This document shows positions 17,143 to 26,988 of a DNA stretch of 64,000 bases, one piece after another (position 1 is the first letter of the stretch; the number at the start of each line of letters is the position of its first letter). The stretch is taken from assembly GCF_900113115.1 (NCBI RefSeq), contig NZ_FOOF01000001.1:248001-312000 (forward strand), in the 5' to 3' direction. Position numbers and translations under genes: made by a program. The DNA is from Duganella sp. CF458 (GTDB taxonomy: Bacteria > Pseudomonadota > Gammaproteobacteria > Burkholderiales > Burkholderiaceae_D). A model generated the notes under the pieces. That model searched no databases, was not told where the DNA came from, and saw nothing but the letters and a program-made list of their open reading frames with translations.

Positions 17143-19386
17143 TTAGTTACCTTCCAGGAAGCTCTTCAGCTTGTCCGAGCGCGATGGGTGGCGCAGTTTG
17201 CGCAGTGCCTTGGCTTCGATCTGGCGGATACGTTCCCGGGTCACGTCGAACTGTTTTCCGACCTCTTCCAGCGTGTGGTCGGTGGACATTTCAATACCGA
17301 AGCGCATGCGCAGCACCTTGGCCTCGCGCGGCGTCAGAGAATCCAGCACATCCTTGACGACACCGCGCATCGAGGCATGCAGCGCTGCGTCCGAAGGTGC
17401 CAGCGTGTTGTTGTCCTCGATAAAGTCGCCCAGATGGGAGTCGTCGTCGTCACCGATCGGCGTTTCCATCGAGATCGGCTCTTTCGCGATCTTCATGATC
17501 TTGCGGATCTTATCCTCTGGCATTTCCATCTTGATCGCCAGGGTGGCCGGATCCGGCTCGGCGCCCGTCTCCTGCAAAATCTGGCGCGAGATCCGGTTCA
17601 TCTTGTTGATCGTTTCGATCATGTGCACCGGAATACGGATGGTACGCGCCTGGTCGGCAATGGAACGGGTAATCGCCTGGCGGATCCACCACGTTGCGTA
17701 CGTGGAGAACTTGTAACCGCGGCGGTACTCGAACTTGTCGACGGCCTTCATCAGGCCGATATTGCCTTCCTGGATCAGGTCGAGGAATTGCAGGCCGCGA
17801 TTGGTGTACTTCTTCGCGATCGAGATCACCAGACGCAGGTTGGCCTCGGTCATTTCACGCTTGGCCTTGCGCGCCTTCATTTCACCGGCCGCCATCTGGC
17901 GGTTGATGTTGCGCAGGTCCGGCAGCGGCAGCACGACGCGCGCTTGCAGGTCGATCAGGCGTTGCTGCAGTTCCTTGATGGTCGGGATGTTGCGGCCCAG
18001 GATAGCGCTGTACGCGTGACCGGCGGCGACTTCGCCATCCACCCATTCCAGATTGGTTTCGTTACCCGGGAAGACCTTGATGAAGTGGGCGCGCGGCATG
18101 CCGCACTTGTTCACCGCCACGTCGAGAATCTGCTTCTCGATATGGCGCACTTCATCGACCTGGCCGCGCAGGGTGTCGCACAGCTTCTCCACCACTTTGG
18201 CGGTGAAGCGGATGCCCAGCAGCTCGCCGGAAATCGATTCCTGTGCCTTCAGGTAGGCTTTTGAGTTGTAGCCATCCTTTTCGAAGGCCTTGCGCATGCG
18301 CTCGAACTGGTTGGCGATATTGTCGAATTTTTCGAGGGCAAGCTGCTTCATCGCTTCCAGCTGCTCGGCGGTGTAGCCGGCCGCGGCGCCACCTGGGCTG
18401 GCGGCTTCGTCCTCTTCTTCTTCGTCCTCTTCTTCCTCGTCTTCGTCCGTTTCTTCGTCGTCGGAAGCGGCGGCAGCCGTGGCGATGTTTTCCCCATCCT
18501 CATCCACCAGGCCATCGACGATTTCGTCGATCTTGATTTCGTCGATGCGGATGCGTTCGGAAGTGGCAAGGATCTCGGCGATCGTCACCGGACAGGCGGA
18601 AATCGCCTGGATCATGTCGCGCAGGCCGTCTTCGATACGCTTGGCGATTTCGATCTCGCCCTCGCGGGTCAGCAGCTCGACCGAACCCATTTCGCGCATA
18701 TACATGCGGACCGGATCGGTGGTGCGGCCGAAGTCGGAATCGACGGTGGACAGCGCGGCTTCGGCAGCGGCTTCGGCTTCGTCGTCGCTGGTGACGGTGG
18801 CGACGTTATCCGACAGCAGCAGGGTCTCGGCATCGGGCGCGTGTTCATACACGGCGATGCCCATGTCGTTGAAGGTGCCGATAATGCCCTCGATCGCTTC
18901 CGGATCGACGATATTTTCGGGCAGGTGGTCGTTGATTTCAGCGTAAGTGAGGAAGCCGCGCTCCTTGCCGAACTTGATCAGCGTCTTGAGCTTCTGGCGG
19001 CGGCGTTCGAGTTCCTCTTCCGTCGCCTCGGTGTCGGACGAGAACGCATCTTTCAGCAGTGCCTTTTCCTTGGCCTTGCGGTCCTTGGCTTTCGCCTTGT
19101 CCGCAGCCTTCAGCTCGGCACGCTCAACAGCGTTCAGTGCTGCAACCTCGTCGTTTTCCGGCGTGAATTCCTTCGGCTTGCGGCCGCGGCGACCCGGCAC
19201 CTTGACGGATGGCAGCACGTATCCGGAAGTATCGATGGCAGCCAGGGCAGCTGCGTCCGTTGTCTGACTAACCACCGGCGGTGCCGTGACGCGAGTTGCC
19301 GGTTTATTAGCCGACTTGGTCGCAGGCTTGGCGGTCACTTTGCGAGGCTTTTCAGCCGCTTTGGTTTCAGGTTTCTTTGCTGGCAC
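17143..19386 (-). CDS. rpoD: RNA polymerase primary sigma factor RpoD (sigma-70)
   Basis: The 747-residue protein directs RNA polymerase to housekeeping promoters. A Lys/Ala-rich N-terminal extension (about 90 residues) precedes region 1.1 ([21 protein letters not shown]). A run of Asp/Glu (near residue 320) sits in the non-conserved region. Region 2 ([37 protein letters not shown]), region 3 ([15 protein letters not shown]) and region 4 ([30 protein letters not shown]) are intact. Longer than the 613 residues of E. coli because of the N-terminal and acidic insertions, as is common in this order. It follows dnaG after a 169-bp gap. Confidence 0.97.
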   Translation of the reverse strand: MPAKKPETKAAEKPRKVTAKPATKSANKPATRVTAPPVVSQTTDAAALAAIDTSGYVLPSVKVPGRRGRKPKEFTPENDEVAALNAVERAELKAADKAKAKDRKAKEKALLKDAFSSDTEATEEELERRRQKLKTLIKFGKERGFLTYAEINDHLPENIVDPEAIEGIIGTFNDMGIAVYEHAPDAETLLLSDNVATVTSDDEAEAAAEAALSTVDSDFGRTTDPVRMYMREMGSVELLTREGEIEIAKRIEDGLRDMIQAISACPVTIAEILATSERIRIDEIKIDEIVDGLVDEDGENIATAAAASDDEETDEDEEEEDEEEEDEAASPGGAAAGYTAEQLEAMKQLALEKFDNIANQFERMRKAFEKDGYNSKAYLKAQESISGELLGIRFTAKVVEKLCDTLRGQVDEVRHIEKQILDVAVNKCGMPRAHFIKVFPGNETNLEWVDGEVAAGHAYSAILGRNIPTIKELQQRLIDLQARVVLPLPDLRNINRQMAAGEMKARKAKREMTEANLRLVISIAKKYTNRGLQFLDLIQEGNIGLMKAVDKFEYRRGYKFSTYATWWIRQAITRSIADQARTIRIPVHMIETINKMNRISRQILQETGAEPDPATLAIKMEMPEDKIRKIMKIAKEPISMETPIGDDDDSHLGDFIEDNNTLAPSDAALHASMRGVVKDVLDSLTPREAKVLRMRFGIEMSTDHTLEEVGKQFDVTRERIRQIEAKALRKLRHPSRSDKLKSFLEGN

Positions 19387-19472
19387 AGGCGCTTTCGGGA
19401 ATAGTTAAGTCCACTACAAACCGCAACAACTACTACTGTAACTTACTGAAAACAAACGAAAAAACAGACCCG

Positions 19473-19494
19473 CTAAATATTGCAATATTTAGCA
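19473..19494. promoter_or_regulatory. perfect 22-bp palindrome between dnaG and rpoD
   Basis: GCTAAATATTG is followed without spacer by its exact reverse complement. It lies 61 bp past the dnaG stop and 86 bp before the rpoD start on the minus strand. It could be an operator, or an RNA hairpin acting as attenuator or processing site between the two genes; a T-rich segment begins eight bases downstream, so partial termination is possible. Confidence 0.5.
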
Positions 19495-19555
19495 TTTTAT
19501 TATAGCACGCCACTTTACAATTACCAGACGGGAAGGTTTCCGTGCGTGCGGGCAA

Positions 19556-21352
19556 TTACCTCGGGCTTAAATCAGCTTCAGCTTCCTTCCTTAGTTGATC
19601 TTGCTTGGCAGTAATTTCGCGGTAGCGTACGCCAATTTCTTCAGAAGACAGGCCGGCGGTGAATAGCTGGTCCAGCTCCTGCTTTAACGCATCCATCTTC
19701 AAATGGCGCACAGTAGCCAGCAGCCACAGGCGCTCGCCTTCGATATCCGGCTCCGGCGCGGCGGCAATCTCACCGATGAGTGCATCATAATCGCTGCCGG
19801 TTTCTTTCACCAACTGGCAGAAGGCTGCGAAACTACCCTGCTCTCCCAATGATTGCGCCTGCACCATCAGCCACACCAGGCGCTCGGCGGGTTCCTGGCC
19901 AAAGTGACTGAAGGCCAGCAATGCCTCATCATCCAGTTCCAGCGCCAGCGTCGGGTGGGTCAGCACCACGCGGATCAGCTTCAACTCCAGCCCCACCGGC
20001 TGCACGCGCCGGCTCTTGGGCGGCGCCACCTTATTAGCGGCCACCGGCTTGGCCAGCTCGAACAACTGCTCCACCTCGCCCGGCGTGCTCTGCGTCATGG
20101 TCGCCAGGCCGCGCACGATTTGCAGGCGCAGCGAGGTTGGCGGCATGGCCTGCAGCAGCGGCTTGGCGTCGAACTGGACGCGGGCCCGGCCTTCAGGCGA
20201 TGTCAAATCATGCTCGCCGGCTGCTTCACGCAGCAGGAACTGGGACAGCGGCATCGCTTCATGCACCTGCTGCTCGAACGCCTGGGCGCCGTATTCGCGG
20301 ACATAGCTATCCGGGTCGTGCTCAGCCGGCAGGAACAGGAACTTGATCGTCTTGTCATCCGACACATGCGGCAGGCAGGCTTCCAGCGCACGCCGTGCGG
20401 CGCGGCGGCCAGCCTTGTCGCCGTCGAAACTGAAGATCACATTGTCGGTTTGACGCAACAACTTCTGGACGTGAGTCGTGGTGCAAGCGGTTCCCAGCGT
20501 CGCGACCGCCTGGGGGAAGCCCATCTGGGCCAACGCCACCACGTCCATATAGCCTTCCGTCACCAGCACATAGCCCGCATCGCGGATCGCCTGGCGCGCT
20601 TCGAACAAGCCATACAGCTCTGAGCCCTTTGAAAATAAAGGCGTTTCCGGAGAATTCAAGTACTTCGGTTCGCCCTGGTCCATGATGCGGCCGCCGAAGG
20701 CAATCACCTGGCCCTTGGTGTTGCGGATGGGGAACATCACCCGTTCGCGGAAACGGTCATAGCGCTTGGTGCGCTTGCCATCCTCGTCCACGTTCTGGAT
20801 GATCAGGCCGGCTTCCACGAGGACCGGGTTTTCATAATCCGCGAACACGGCTTTCAAGCCATCCCAGCCGCTAGGCGAATAACCCAGCGCGAAACGGGCA
20901 GCGATTTCCCCGGTCAGGCCGCGGCCTTTCAGGTAGCCGATCGCCTGCGGCGCCAGGCGCAACTGTGCCCGATAGAACTCGTTAGCCCTGGTCATGGCAT
21001 CGGACAAGGCCATGGATTGCTGTTGCTGGGCAGCGCGCTGGGCGGGCGGAATCTTGTCATCCTGCTCAGGCACCACCATGCCGACGTTCTGGGCCAAGTC
21101 CTTGACCGCATCGACGAAGCCCATGCCCGAGTATTCGATCAGGAAACCGATCGCCGTGCCGTGCGCGCCGCAGCCGAAGCAGTGATAGAACTGCTTGCTC
21201 GGGCTGACGGTAAAGCTCGGGGATTTTTCGCTGTGGAAAGGGCACAAGCCCTGGAAATTGGCGCCGCCCTTTTTCAACTGGACGTAGCGCCCCACCACAT
21301 CGACGATATCGACGCGGTTCAGCAGGTCGGCAATAAATGACTGTGGAATCAC
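19556..21352 (-). CDS. dnaG: DNA primase DnaG
   Basis: The 598-residue protein synthesises RNA primers at the replication fork. The N-terminal CHC2 zinc finger has C37, H40, C58 and C61 (LCPFHSEKS, FYHCFGCGAHG). The Toprim core shows VTEGYMDVVALAQ (catalytic Glu) and FSFDGDKAGRRAA (metal Asp pair). The C-terminal region is the helicase-binding domain. Length is normal for the family. The gene sits between yqeY and rpoD in the conserved macromolecular synthesis cluster; a long inverted repeat lies just upstream. Confidence 0.97.
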   Translation of the reverse strand: MIPQSFIADLLNRVDIVDVVGRYVQLKKGGANFQGLCPFHSEKSPSFTVSPSKQFYHCFGCGAHGTAIGFLIEYSGMGFVDAVKDLAQNVGMVVPEQDDKIPPAQRAAQQQQSMALSDAMTRANEFYRAQLRLAPQAIGYLKGRGLTGEIAARFALGYSPSGWDGLKAVFADYENPVLVEAGLIIQNVDEDGKRTKRYDRFRERVMFPIRNTKGQVIAFGGRIMDQGEPKYLNSPETPLFSKGSELYGLFEARQAIRDAGYVLVTEGYMDVVALAQMGFPQAVATLGTACTTTHVQKLLRQTDNVIFSFDGDKAGRRAARRALEACLPHVSDDKTIKFLFLPAEHDPDSYVREYGAQAFEQQVHEAMPLSQFLLREAAGEHDLTSPEGRARVQFDAKPLLQAMPPTSLRLQIVRGLATMTQSTPGEVEQLFELAKPVAANKVAPPKSRRVQPVGLELKLIRVVLTHPTLALELDDEALLAFSHFGQEPAERLVWLMVQAQSLGEQGSFAAFCQLVKETGSDYDALIGEIAAAPEPDIEGERLWLLATVRHLKMDALKQELDQLFTAGLSSEEIGVRYREITAKQDQLRKEAEADLSPR

Positions 21353-21446
21353 GAGGCTGAACGGTATTTGTTATAAATCAGACTATACCGCCGCGCACAA
21401 AGGGAATTTGATCCACCTCAACGCACGCGGCCCACGATATGGCTGG

Positions 21447-21553
21447 GTTCGTGTCCCACCCTGGGGTCACACCCCAAATGAGACACGGCCTCAGCCGAGT
21501 CATGGCCGAGGCCGTGTCCCGTTTCGGGTGTGACCCCAGGGTGGGACACGAAC
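21447..21553. repeat. long imperfect inverted repeat between yqeY and dnaG
   Basis: Left arm 21447-21496 and right arm 21504-21553 are reverse complements over 50 bases with four mismatches and a 7-base loop; the outer 28 bases of each arm match perfectly. The arms are built around the motif GTGTCCCACCCTGGGGTCAC. As RNA from either strand it would form a very stable hairpin. It has no coding potential and lies in an otherwise conserved operon. It resembles a REP/MITE-type dispersed element; copy number elsewhere cannot be seen here. Confidence 0.85.
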
Positions 21554-21564
21554 TCGGCTGTAGA

Positions 21565-22014
21565 TTATGCCGGGGTGAGGGCCTTTTTGACCAGTGCGGA
21601 TACGACGGTCATGTCGGCGCGGCCAGCCAGCTTTGGCTTGACGATGGCCATGACTTTGCCCATGTCTTGTGGACCGGCGGCGCCGGACGCGGCCACTGCG
21701 GCTTTCACTTCGGCGGCGATCTCTTCGTCGGACAGGCCGGCTGGCATGTAGTCGACCAGGAAGGCCAGTTCGGCTTTCTCGATGTCGGCCAGGTCGGAAC
21801 GGCCGCCGGCTTCGAACTGGGTGATCGAATCCTTGCGCTGCTTGATCATCTTTTCAACGATGGCCACGGTCTGGGTGTCGTTGACTTCGATCTGCTCGTC
21901 CACTTCCTTGCGCTTGATCTCGGCCAGCAGCAGGCGGATGGTGGCCAGCTTGCCGGCTTCCTTGGCGCGCATGGCGGCTTTCATGTCATCAGTGATCTTG
22001 GCTTTCAGGCTCAT
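21565..22014 (-). CDS. yqeY: GatB/YqeY domain protein
   Basis: From ATG 22014 with a GAGGT site the product is 149 residues: MSLKAKITDDMKAAMRAKEAGKLATIRLLLAEIKRKEVD and the C-terminal GPQDMGKVMAIVKPKLAGRADM are the YqeY signature regions. The family shares the tail domain of the GatB amidotransferase subunit and is thought to bind tRNA, but its function is not established. It lies between rpsU and dnaG, its usual place in betaproteobacteria. The longer frame to 22095 has no ribosome site. Confidence 0.93.
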   Translation of the reverse strand: MSLKAKITDDMKAAMRAKEAGKLATIRLLLAEIKRKEVDEQIEVNDTQTVAIVEKMIKQRKDSITQFEAGGRSDLADIEKAELAFLVDYMPAGLSDEEIAAEVKAAVAASGAAGPQDMGKVMAIVKPKLAGRADMTVVSALVKKALTPA

Positions 22015-22139
22015 AGCTACCTCAAAAGTGTGCGTGGAAAAAGGAAAACCCGCTGCGGCGTATACCGGAGCGGGTTGAAACTCTGGCGTAGGCATCCGTG
22101 GCGATCAATGCGCCTGCAAGAATGCCGACGAGAGCTGAA

Positions 22140-22352
22140 TTAGTACAGCTTCTTAGGCAGTTGCTGGCTGCGGATGCGCTTGTAGTGGCGCTTCACGGCA
22201 GCTGCCAGCTTGCGCTTGCGCTCTGCGGTTGGCTTTTCGTAGAACTCGCGGGCGCGCAGTTCGGTCAGCAGACCGGTCTTTTCGATGGTGCGCTTGAAGC
22301 GACGCATTGCGACTTCGAACGGCTCGTTTTCTTTAAGGCGGATAGTAGTCAT
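22140..22352 (-). CDS. rpsU: 30S ribosomal protein S21
   Basis: From ATG 22352 the product is 70 residues, [19 protein letters not shown] through [17 protein letters not shown], the full S21 sequence, highly basic. S21 binds the 30S platform and helps mRNA base pairing with 16S rRNA. The upstream 31 codons in the open frame are not part of S21. It is the first gene of the rpsU-yqeY-dnaG cluster. Confidence 0.96.
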   Translation of the reverse strand: MTTIRLKENEPFEVAMRRFKRTIEKTGLLTELRAREFYEKPTAERKRKLAAAVKRHYKRIRSQQLPKKLY

Positions 22353-22390
22353 GTAAAAATTCAAACCGTTAGGGTTCAGGAAAGACAGCG

Positions 22391-22419
22391 ATATTAGCAG
22401 GTTTTGCTCAAAAATGGAA
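22391..22419 (-). promoter_or_regulatory. candidate promoter of rpsU-yqeY-dnaG
   Basis: On the minus strand an extended -10 (TGC-TAATAT, hexamer at 22391-22396) lies 17 bp from a weak -35-like TTCCAT (22414-22419). This would give a leader of about 30-35 bases before the rpsU ATG. The -35 match is poor, so the call rests mainly on the -10 and its position. Confidence 0.4.
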
Positions 22420-22549
22420 GAGACAATAGACGCCAAACCGGCCACTCAGGCGGTTCCGAAGGGGATATCGACGTCTTTCGCGGGCAATATTTCAGCCGAG
22501 CTAACATCATGAATCCGGCGAAAAATGCGTTGCCGGAAGCGGAATGATA

Positions 22550-23761
22550 TCAGATCGCGAGGCCAGCAGCCACCCCGGATGCCCAGGCCCATTGGAAGTT
22601 GTAGCCGCCCAACCATCCCGTCACGTCCACCGTTTCGCCAATGAAGTACAGGCCCGGCACGTTCTTGCATTGCATCGATTGCTGGGACAGCTCGCGGGTA
22701 TCGACGCCGCCGCGCGTGACTTCGGCCTTGCGGTAGCCTTCCGAGCCGTTCGGCGTGATGGTCCATTGGTTGACGGCGCGGCCCAGCTTGCGCAGGGTGT
22801 CGTCCTTCATGTCGGCGATGCGCGCTTCGGGGTCCAGGCCTTGCACTTGCAGCAAGCCTTCGGCCAGGCGGCTTGGCAACCATTGCGACAGCAGGTTGCC
22901 AAGTTGCTTCTTCAGCGTGCCCTTCCCTTCGATCAGTGCCTGCGCCAAGTCCATCTCCGGCAGCAGGTTGATGGTGATCGGGGTGCCCGGCTGCCAGAAA
23001 CTGGAAATCTGCAGGATGGCCGGGCCGCTCAGGCCGCGGTGGGTGAACAGCAGGTCTTCGCGGAAGCGGGCGCCGGTCGGGTTGCGGCCCTTCAGGGAGC
23101 CGGTTTCCACATCCACTTCCAGCGATACGCCGGACAGCGGCACGAACGGGGCCCATTCCTGGGCGTCGAATGTCAGCGGCACCAGGGCGGGACGCGGGTC
23201 GACCAGTTTCAAGCCGAACTGCTTGGCAATCCGGTAACCGAAATCGGTGGCGCCGATTTTCGGGATCGACAGGCCGCCAGTGGCGACAACCACCGAGGCC
23301 GCATGGATTTCTTCACCTTCGTCCGTTTGCAACAGGTAGCCGGCACCGTTCTGCTGCAGGGCATCCACTTTCGCGGGCATGCGCCAATGCACATTGCCGT
23401 CCGCGCATTCATCCTTCAGCATCTCGATGATCTGCTCGGCGGAGTCGTCGCAGAACAGCTGCCCTTTGTGCTTTTCATGGAAGCCGATGCGGTGCTTCTT
23501 CACCATCGCCAGGAAATCATGCGGCGTGAAGCGCGACAGCGCGCTCTTGGCGAAGTGCGGGTTCTCGGACAGGAAATTGGCGGGGCCGGCGTTAATATTG
23601 GTGAAGTTGCAACGTCCACCGCCGGAGATGCGGATTTTCTCCGCCAGCTTTCCCGCGTGGTCGAGCAGGACCACGCGCTTGCCACGCTTGCCAGCCGTCG
23701 CCGCGCACATCATGCCTGCCGCGCCCGCGCCGATCACCGCTACATCGTACTGATTTGCCAT
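22550..23761 (-). CDS. HI0933/YhiN-family FAD-dependent oxidoreductase
   Basis: The 403-residue protein begins with a dinucleotide fold, DVAVIGAGAAGMMCAATAGKRGKRVVLLD, followed by the family mark KIRISGGGRCNFTN and ends with YFIGETVDVTGWLGGYNFQWAWASG. These are the diagnostic blocks of the HI0933/BaiN flavoprotein family, whose substrate is generally unknown. Nothing in the neighbourhood fixes its role; the next gene downstream on this strand is rpsU. Confidence 0.88.
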   Translation of the reverse strand: MANQYDVAVIGAGAAGMMCAATAGKRGKRVVLLDHAGKLAEKIRISGGGRCNFTNINAGPANFLSENPHFAKSALSRFTPHDFLAMVKKHRIGFHEKHKGQLFCDDSAEQIIEMLKDECADGNVHWRMPAKVDALQQNGAGYLLQTDEGEEIHAASVVVATGGLSIPKIGATDFGYRIAKQFGLKLVDPRPALVPLTFDAQEWAPFVPLSGVSLEVDVETGSLKGRNPTGARFREDLLFTHRGLSGPAILQISSFWQPGTPITINLLPEMDLAQALIEGKGTLKKQLGNLLSQWLPSRLAEGLLQVQGLDPEARIADMKDDTLRKLGRAVNQWTITPNGSEGYRKAEVTRGGVDTRELSQQSMQCKNVPGLYFIGETVDVTGWLGGYNFQWAWASGVAAGLAI

Positions 23762-23797
23762 TTCCTGCCGCCCTGCCTTGAGACCAAACCCACCATT

Positions 23798-24757
23798 TTA
23801 CAGGAGGGTGGCGCTGCTAGCGAGCGCGCGCGCGACATCTTTGCAGTGCGCCACCTGCTGGGCAATCGAATCCGGCACCGGGATTTCTCCGCGCAGCACG
23901 GCCTGGATCCAGGCGGCAGTCGATGCGGCGCTCTTATCTTCCGGCAGCTCGGGCAGTTTTTCGACCAGGGTCTGCTTCTCGACCAGCACGGTGCGCTCGC
24001 CGCCGTGGAACCAGTCGATCTTCTGCGCCTTGTTGGCGTTGGCGACAGTCTCTCCTTCCGTGCCGCGCATCAGGAAGGCGTGGCCTTTGTTCAGCGTGAA
24101 AAACTCGCCCAGCGATTCCAGGTACTCCGGGTGGGTGTAAGAGACCAGCCGCAGCGCAGCTCCCTCGAATGGCTGCATGATCTTCACCAGCGTATGCGTC
24201 GAATTGCGCACGCCGAGAATCCGCCGTAGCGACAGCATCCACGCCAAGCGTGGCGCCAGCGCGTCGATGGTAATGAAGGCCACGCGGCCATTTGCCAGCG
24301 CGGTTTCGGCTGCCGCGTGGTCTGGCGCGGCATGCACGCCGAGCGCCTCGAACACTTCCGCCGTGGCGACGCGGCCCACGTCGTGCGCCACGCCGTGCAC
24401 CAGCACCGGCACGCCTTCGCGCGCCAGCAGCAGCGCCAGCAAAGCCGTCAGGTTGGCCATCTTGCGTGCGCCGTTATAGCTGGGGATGACCACCGGCGCA
24501 AACGCGCCGTCCGGTGCGCGCAGCTTGCCGAACGAGGCTTCGGACGCTTCCAGGAAGCCCTCCAGTTCCTCCACAGATTCGCCCTTGATGCGCATCGACA
24601 GCAAGATGCCGCCCAGCTCCAGGTCCGATACGCGCCCGTCGAGGATCGCGCCCCACAATTCGCGTGCCTGTTCGCGCTCCATGCTGCGGGCGCCCTTCGC
24701 GCCCCGGCCGATTTCCTTGATGTACGGGGCGGCCTGGAAAGGTTGTTTAGTCGTCAT
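23798..24757 (-). CDS. ybiB: YbiB-like protein (TrpD2, phosphoribosyltransferase fold)
   Basis: The 319-residue protein has the anthranilate-phosphoribosyltransferase fold: an N-terminal helical domain (ARELWGAILDGRVSDLELGGILLSMRIKGES) and a core with VPVLVHGVAHDVGRV and RRILGVRNSTHTLVKIMQPF. These match YbiB/TrpD2, a relative of TrpD that binds nucleic acid and lacks tryptophan-pathway activity. No trp genes are near. It is divergent from the DAHP synthase gene, sharing a 74-bp gap. Confidence 0.85.
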   Translation of the reverse strand: MTTKQPFQAAPYIKEIGRGAKGARSMEREQARELWGAILDGRVSDLELGGILLSMRIKGESVEELEGFLEASEASFGKLRAPDGAFAPVVIPSYNGARKMANLTALLALLLAREGVPVLVHGVAHDVGRVATAEVFEALGVHAAPDHAAAETALANGRVAFITIDALAPRLAWMLSLRRILGVRNSTHTLVKIMQPFEGAALRLVSYTHPEYLESLGEFFTLNKGHAFLMRGTEGETVANANKAQKIDWFHGGERTVLVEKQTLVEKLPELPEDKSAASTAAWIQAVLRGEIPVPDSIAQQVAHCKDVARALASSATLL

Positions 24758-24831
24758 TCGACCAGTTTACGGCATTTCGGCTACACTGTTAGACCCCATA
24801 AGCAAAAACACATTGATTTAGCAGGCTCATC

Positions 24832-25890
24832 ATGATTGCCCAAAACCTCGAAAACATTAACGTTACTTCGTTCGCATCCATGCCTACCCCCGAGGAGCTG
24901 CATGCGAAACTGCCGCTGACCGACAAGGCCTCCGACACCGTCACCAAGGGCCGCGCCGACCTGCGCGCCATCCTGGAGCGCAAGGACAAGCGCCTGTTCG
25001 TGGTCGTGGGTCCTTGCTCCATCCATGACCCGGTCGCGGGCCTGGACTATGCACGCCGCCTGAAAGCGCTGCAGGAAGAAGTCAAGGACACCATGCTGCT
25101 GGTAATGCGCGTGTATTTCGAAAAGCCGCGCACCACCACCGGCTGGAAGGGTTATATCAACGATCCGTATATGGACGATTCGTTCCGCGTGGACGAAGGC
25201 ATGCTGAAAGCGCGCCAGTTCCTGCTCGACGTCTGCGAACTGGGCCTGCCAACCGCCACCGAGGCGCTGGACCCGATCTCGCCGCAGTACCTGGGCGACC
25301 TGATCGCCTGGACCGCCATCGGCGCCCGCACCACTGAATCGCAGACCCACCGCGAAATGTCGTCGGGCCTGTCGACCCCTGTGGGCTTCAAGAACGGCAC
25401 CGACGGCGATATCGGCATTGCGATCAACGCGATCCTGTCGGCGGCCAATCCGCACGCCTTCCTGGGCATTAACAGCCAGGGTACCGTGTCTGTCGTGCGC
25501 ACGCGCGGCAATCCGCATGGCCACGTGGTGCTGCGCGGGGGCGACGGCCGGCCTAACTATGATTCCGTGTCGGTGGCAATCGCGGAACAATCGCTGCAGA
25601 AGGCCAAGCTGCCGGCCAATATCGTGATCGACTGCTCGCACGCCAACTCGTACAAGAAGCCGGAACTGCAGCCGCTGGTGATGACCGATGTGGTCAACCA
25701 GATCGTGCACGGCAACGACTCTGTCGTCGGCGTGATGATCGAGTCGAACATTGTGGCGGGCAACCAGAAGATTCCGGCGGACCTGTCGGAACTCAAATAC
25801 GGCTGCTCGGTGACCGATGCCTGCATCGACTGGGAGACCACGGTTCGCGTGCTGAAAGACGCCGACCGCGAGCTGCGCGCCCGTCCTTAA
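24832..25890 (+). CDS. aroG: DAHP synthase, class I (AroG type)
   Basis: The 352-residue enzyme condenses phosphoenolpyruvate and erythrose-4-phosphate in the first shikimate step. VVVGPCSIHDPVAGLDYARRL (metal Cys), VYFEKPRTTTGWKGYINDP, GARTTESQTHREMSSGLSTPVGFKNGTDG and IVIDCSHANSYKK are all intact. Length matches the AroF/G/H group and the N-terminal extension needed for amino-acid feedback is present, but which amino acid inhibits it cannot be told. It stands alone and converges with osmC, sharing stop-codon bases. Confidence 0.95.
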   Translation: MIAQNLENINVTSFASMPTPEELHAKLPLTDKASDTVTKGRADLRAILERKDKRLFVVVGPCSIHDPVAGLDYARRLKALQEEVKDTMLLVMRVYFEKPRTTTGWKGYINDPYMDDSFRVDEGMLKARQFLLDVCELGLPTATEALDPISPQYLGDLIAWTAIGARTTESQTHREMSSGLSTPVGFKNGTDGDIGIAINAILSAANPHAFLGINSQGTVSVVRTRGNPHGHVVLRGGDGRPNYDSVSVAIAEQSLQKAKLPANIVIDCSHANSYKKPELQPLVMTDVVNQIVHGNDSVVGVMIESNIVAGNQKIPADLSELKYGCSVTDACIDWETTVRVLKDADRELRARP

Positions 25891-26354
25891 TAGCGCCAGC
25901 CACCTTCGACTTTGATCTCGGACTTGACCGAACGCGCCAGGAAGCACGCTCCATGTGCTTCATGGTGCAGCCGGTCCAGCTCCGCATCCGTCGGCGCCTT
26001 CCCGCCCGAGAATGCAACCAGCGGCTTCAGCGTCACCATGCTGATCCAGCCATCTTCCATCGCCCCTTCCGCCGCATCGACATAGCTGTCGACCACATAG
26101 CCATCGCGCGCCGCCAGGCTCAGGAACCACAGCATATGGCAGCTCGATAGCGAAGCCAGGTACGCCTCCTCAGGATCGACCGCGGAAGGGTCGGACAGCG
26201 GCACCCGCACCACATGCGGCGACGACGACGCCGGCACCACCGCGCCGCCGTCAAACGTCCACTGGTGCAGCCTGCTGTAACGGTTATCGGTGAATCTGGC
26301 GCCGTGCCGATGCCATGCGACTTGCGCGGTATGAATGCTGGTATGGCTGCTCAT
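25887..26354 (-). CDS. OsmC-family peroxiredoxin-like protein
   Basis: The 155-residue protein has the two OsmC cysteines: SLSSCHMLWFL near residue 72 and EAHGACFLARSVKS near residue 136. Family members reduce organic hydroperoxides with thiols. Its start overlaps the stop of the GntR gene by ATGA, so the two are one operon and the regulator probably controls it. Confidence 0.88.
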   Translation of the reverse strand: MSSHTSIHTAQVAWHRHGARFTDNRYSRLHQWTFDGGAVVPASSSPHVVRVPLSDPSAVDPEEAYLASLSSCHMLWFLSLAARDGYVVDSYVDAAEGAMEDGWISMVTLKPLVAFSGGKAPTDAELDRLHHEAHGACFLARSVKSEIKVEGGWRY

Positions 26355-26980
26355 TGCATACTCCTTTCAGTTTCGCGCAGGTGCCCTGCCAGCATGGCGC
26401 AAGCCCCCTCCGCATCCCCTGCCCTCACCAGCGCGATCAACCGCTGGTGCTCATCGTTCCATTCGGGACGGCGCGCCTCCGGCCCCAGCCGCGCCAGGTA
26501 AAAACGCTCGACCGATGCCCTCAGGCTCCCCACCAGCTGCAGGCTGCGCGGCCGCGCGCTGGGCGCATACAGCTCGTCGTGGAAGGCGCGGTCAAGGCGC
26601 AGCCATTCCAGCGGCACTGTCTCGCCATCCAGTTCGTGCTGGATCGCCTCCAGGCGGCGCAGGCTGCGCTCCGTATGCAAAGGCACGGCGCGCCGCAGCA
26701 CATCGGTTTCCAGCAGCAGGCGCAGGTCGAACAGCTCATGCAGCTCCTCGGCGCTCAAGGTGGTGACGAAGGCGCCGCGATTCGGCTCGATCTGCACCAG
26801 GCCTTCCGCCTGCAGCGCATTGAGCGCTTCGCGCACCGGAATGCGGCTGGTGCCGAACTGTTCGGCCAATTCGGCCTGGCGCAGCACGGCGCCGGGCGCC
26901 AGCTTGCCGCTGCTGATGTCGGCGCGCAGGGCCGCCAGGATGGCCGGACCACCTTGCGCACGGGGTGGAGGTGTCTTCAT
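26351..26980 (-). CDS. GntR/FadR-family transcriptional regulator (FCD domain)
   Basis: From ATG 26980 the product is 209 residues. The winged-helix domain is GAVLRQAELAEQFGTSRIPVREALNALQAEGLVQIEPNRGAFV, typical of GntR, and the all-helical FCD ligand domain follows (ELFDLRLLLETDVLRRAV, LDRAFHDELY, EHQRLIALVRAGDAEGA). The alternative start at 27016 would put coding sequence across the palindromic operator, so 26980 is preferred. It overlaps osmC by ATGA. Confidence 0.88.
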   Translation of the reverse strand: MKTPPPRAQGGPAILAALRADISSGKLAPGAVLRQAELAEQFGTSRIPVREALNALQAEGLVQIEPNRGAFVTTLSAEELHELFDLRLLLETDVLRRAVPLHTERSLRRLEAIQHELDGETVPLEWLRLDRAFHDELYAPSARPRSLQLVGSLRASVERFYLARLGPEARRPEWNDEHQRLIALVRAGDAEGACAMLAGHLRETERSMQ

Positions 26981-26988
26981 GCGATAAA

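Noticed and set aside
22544..24229. 561-codon plus-strand frame across two minus-strand genes
   Set aside because: Antisense to the HI0933 protein and YbiB, with shadow-type composition and no family marks.
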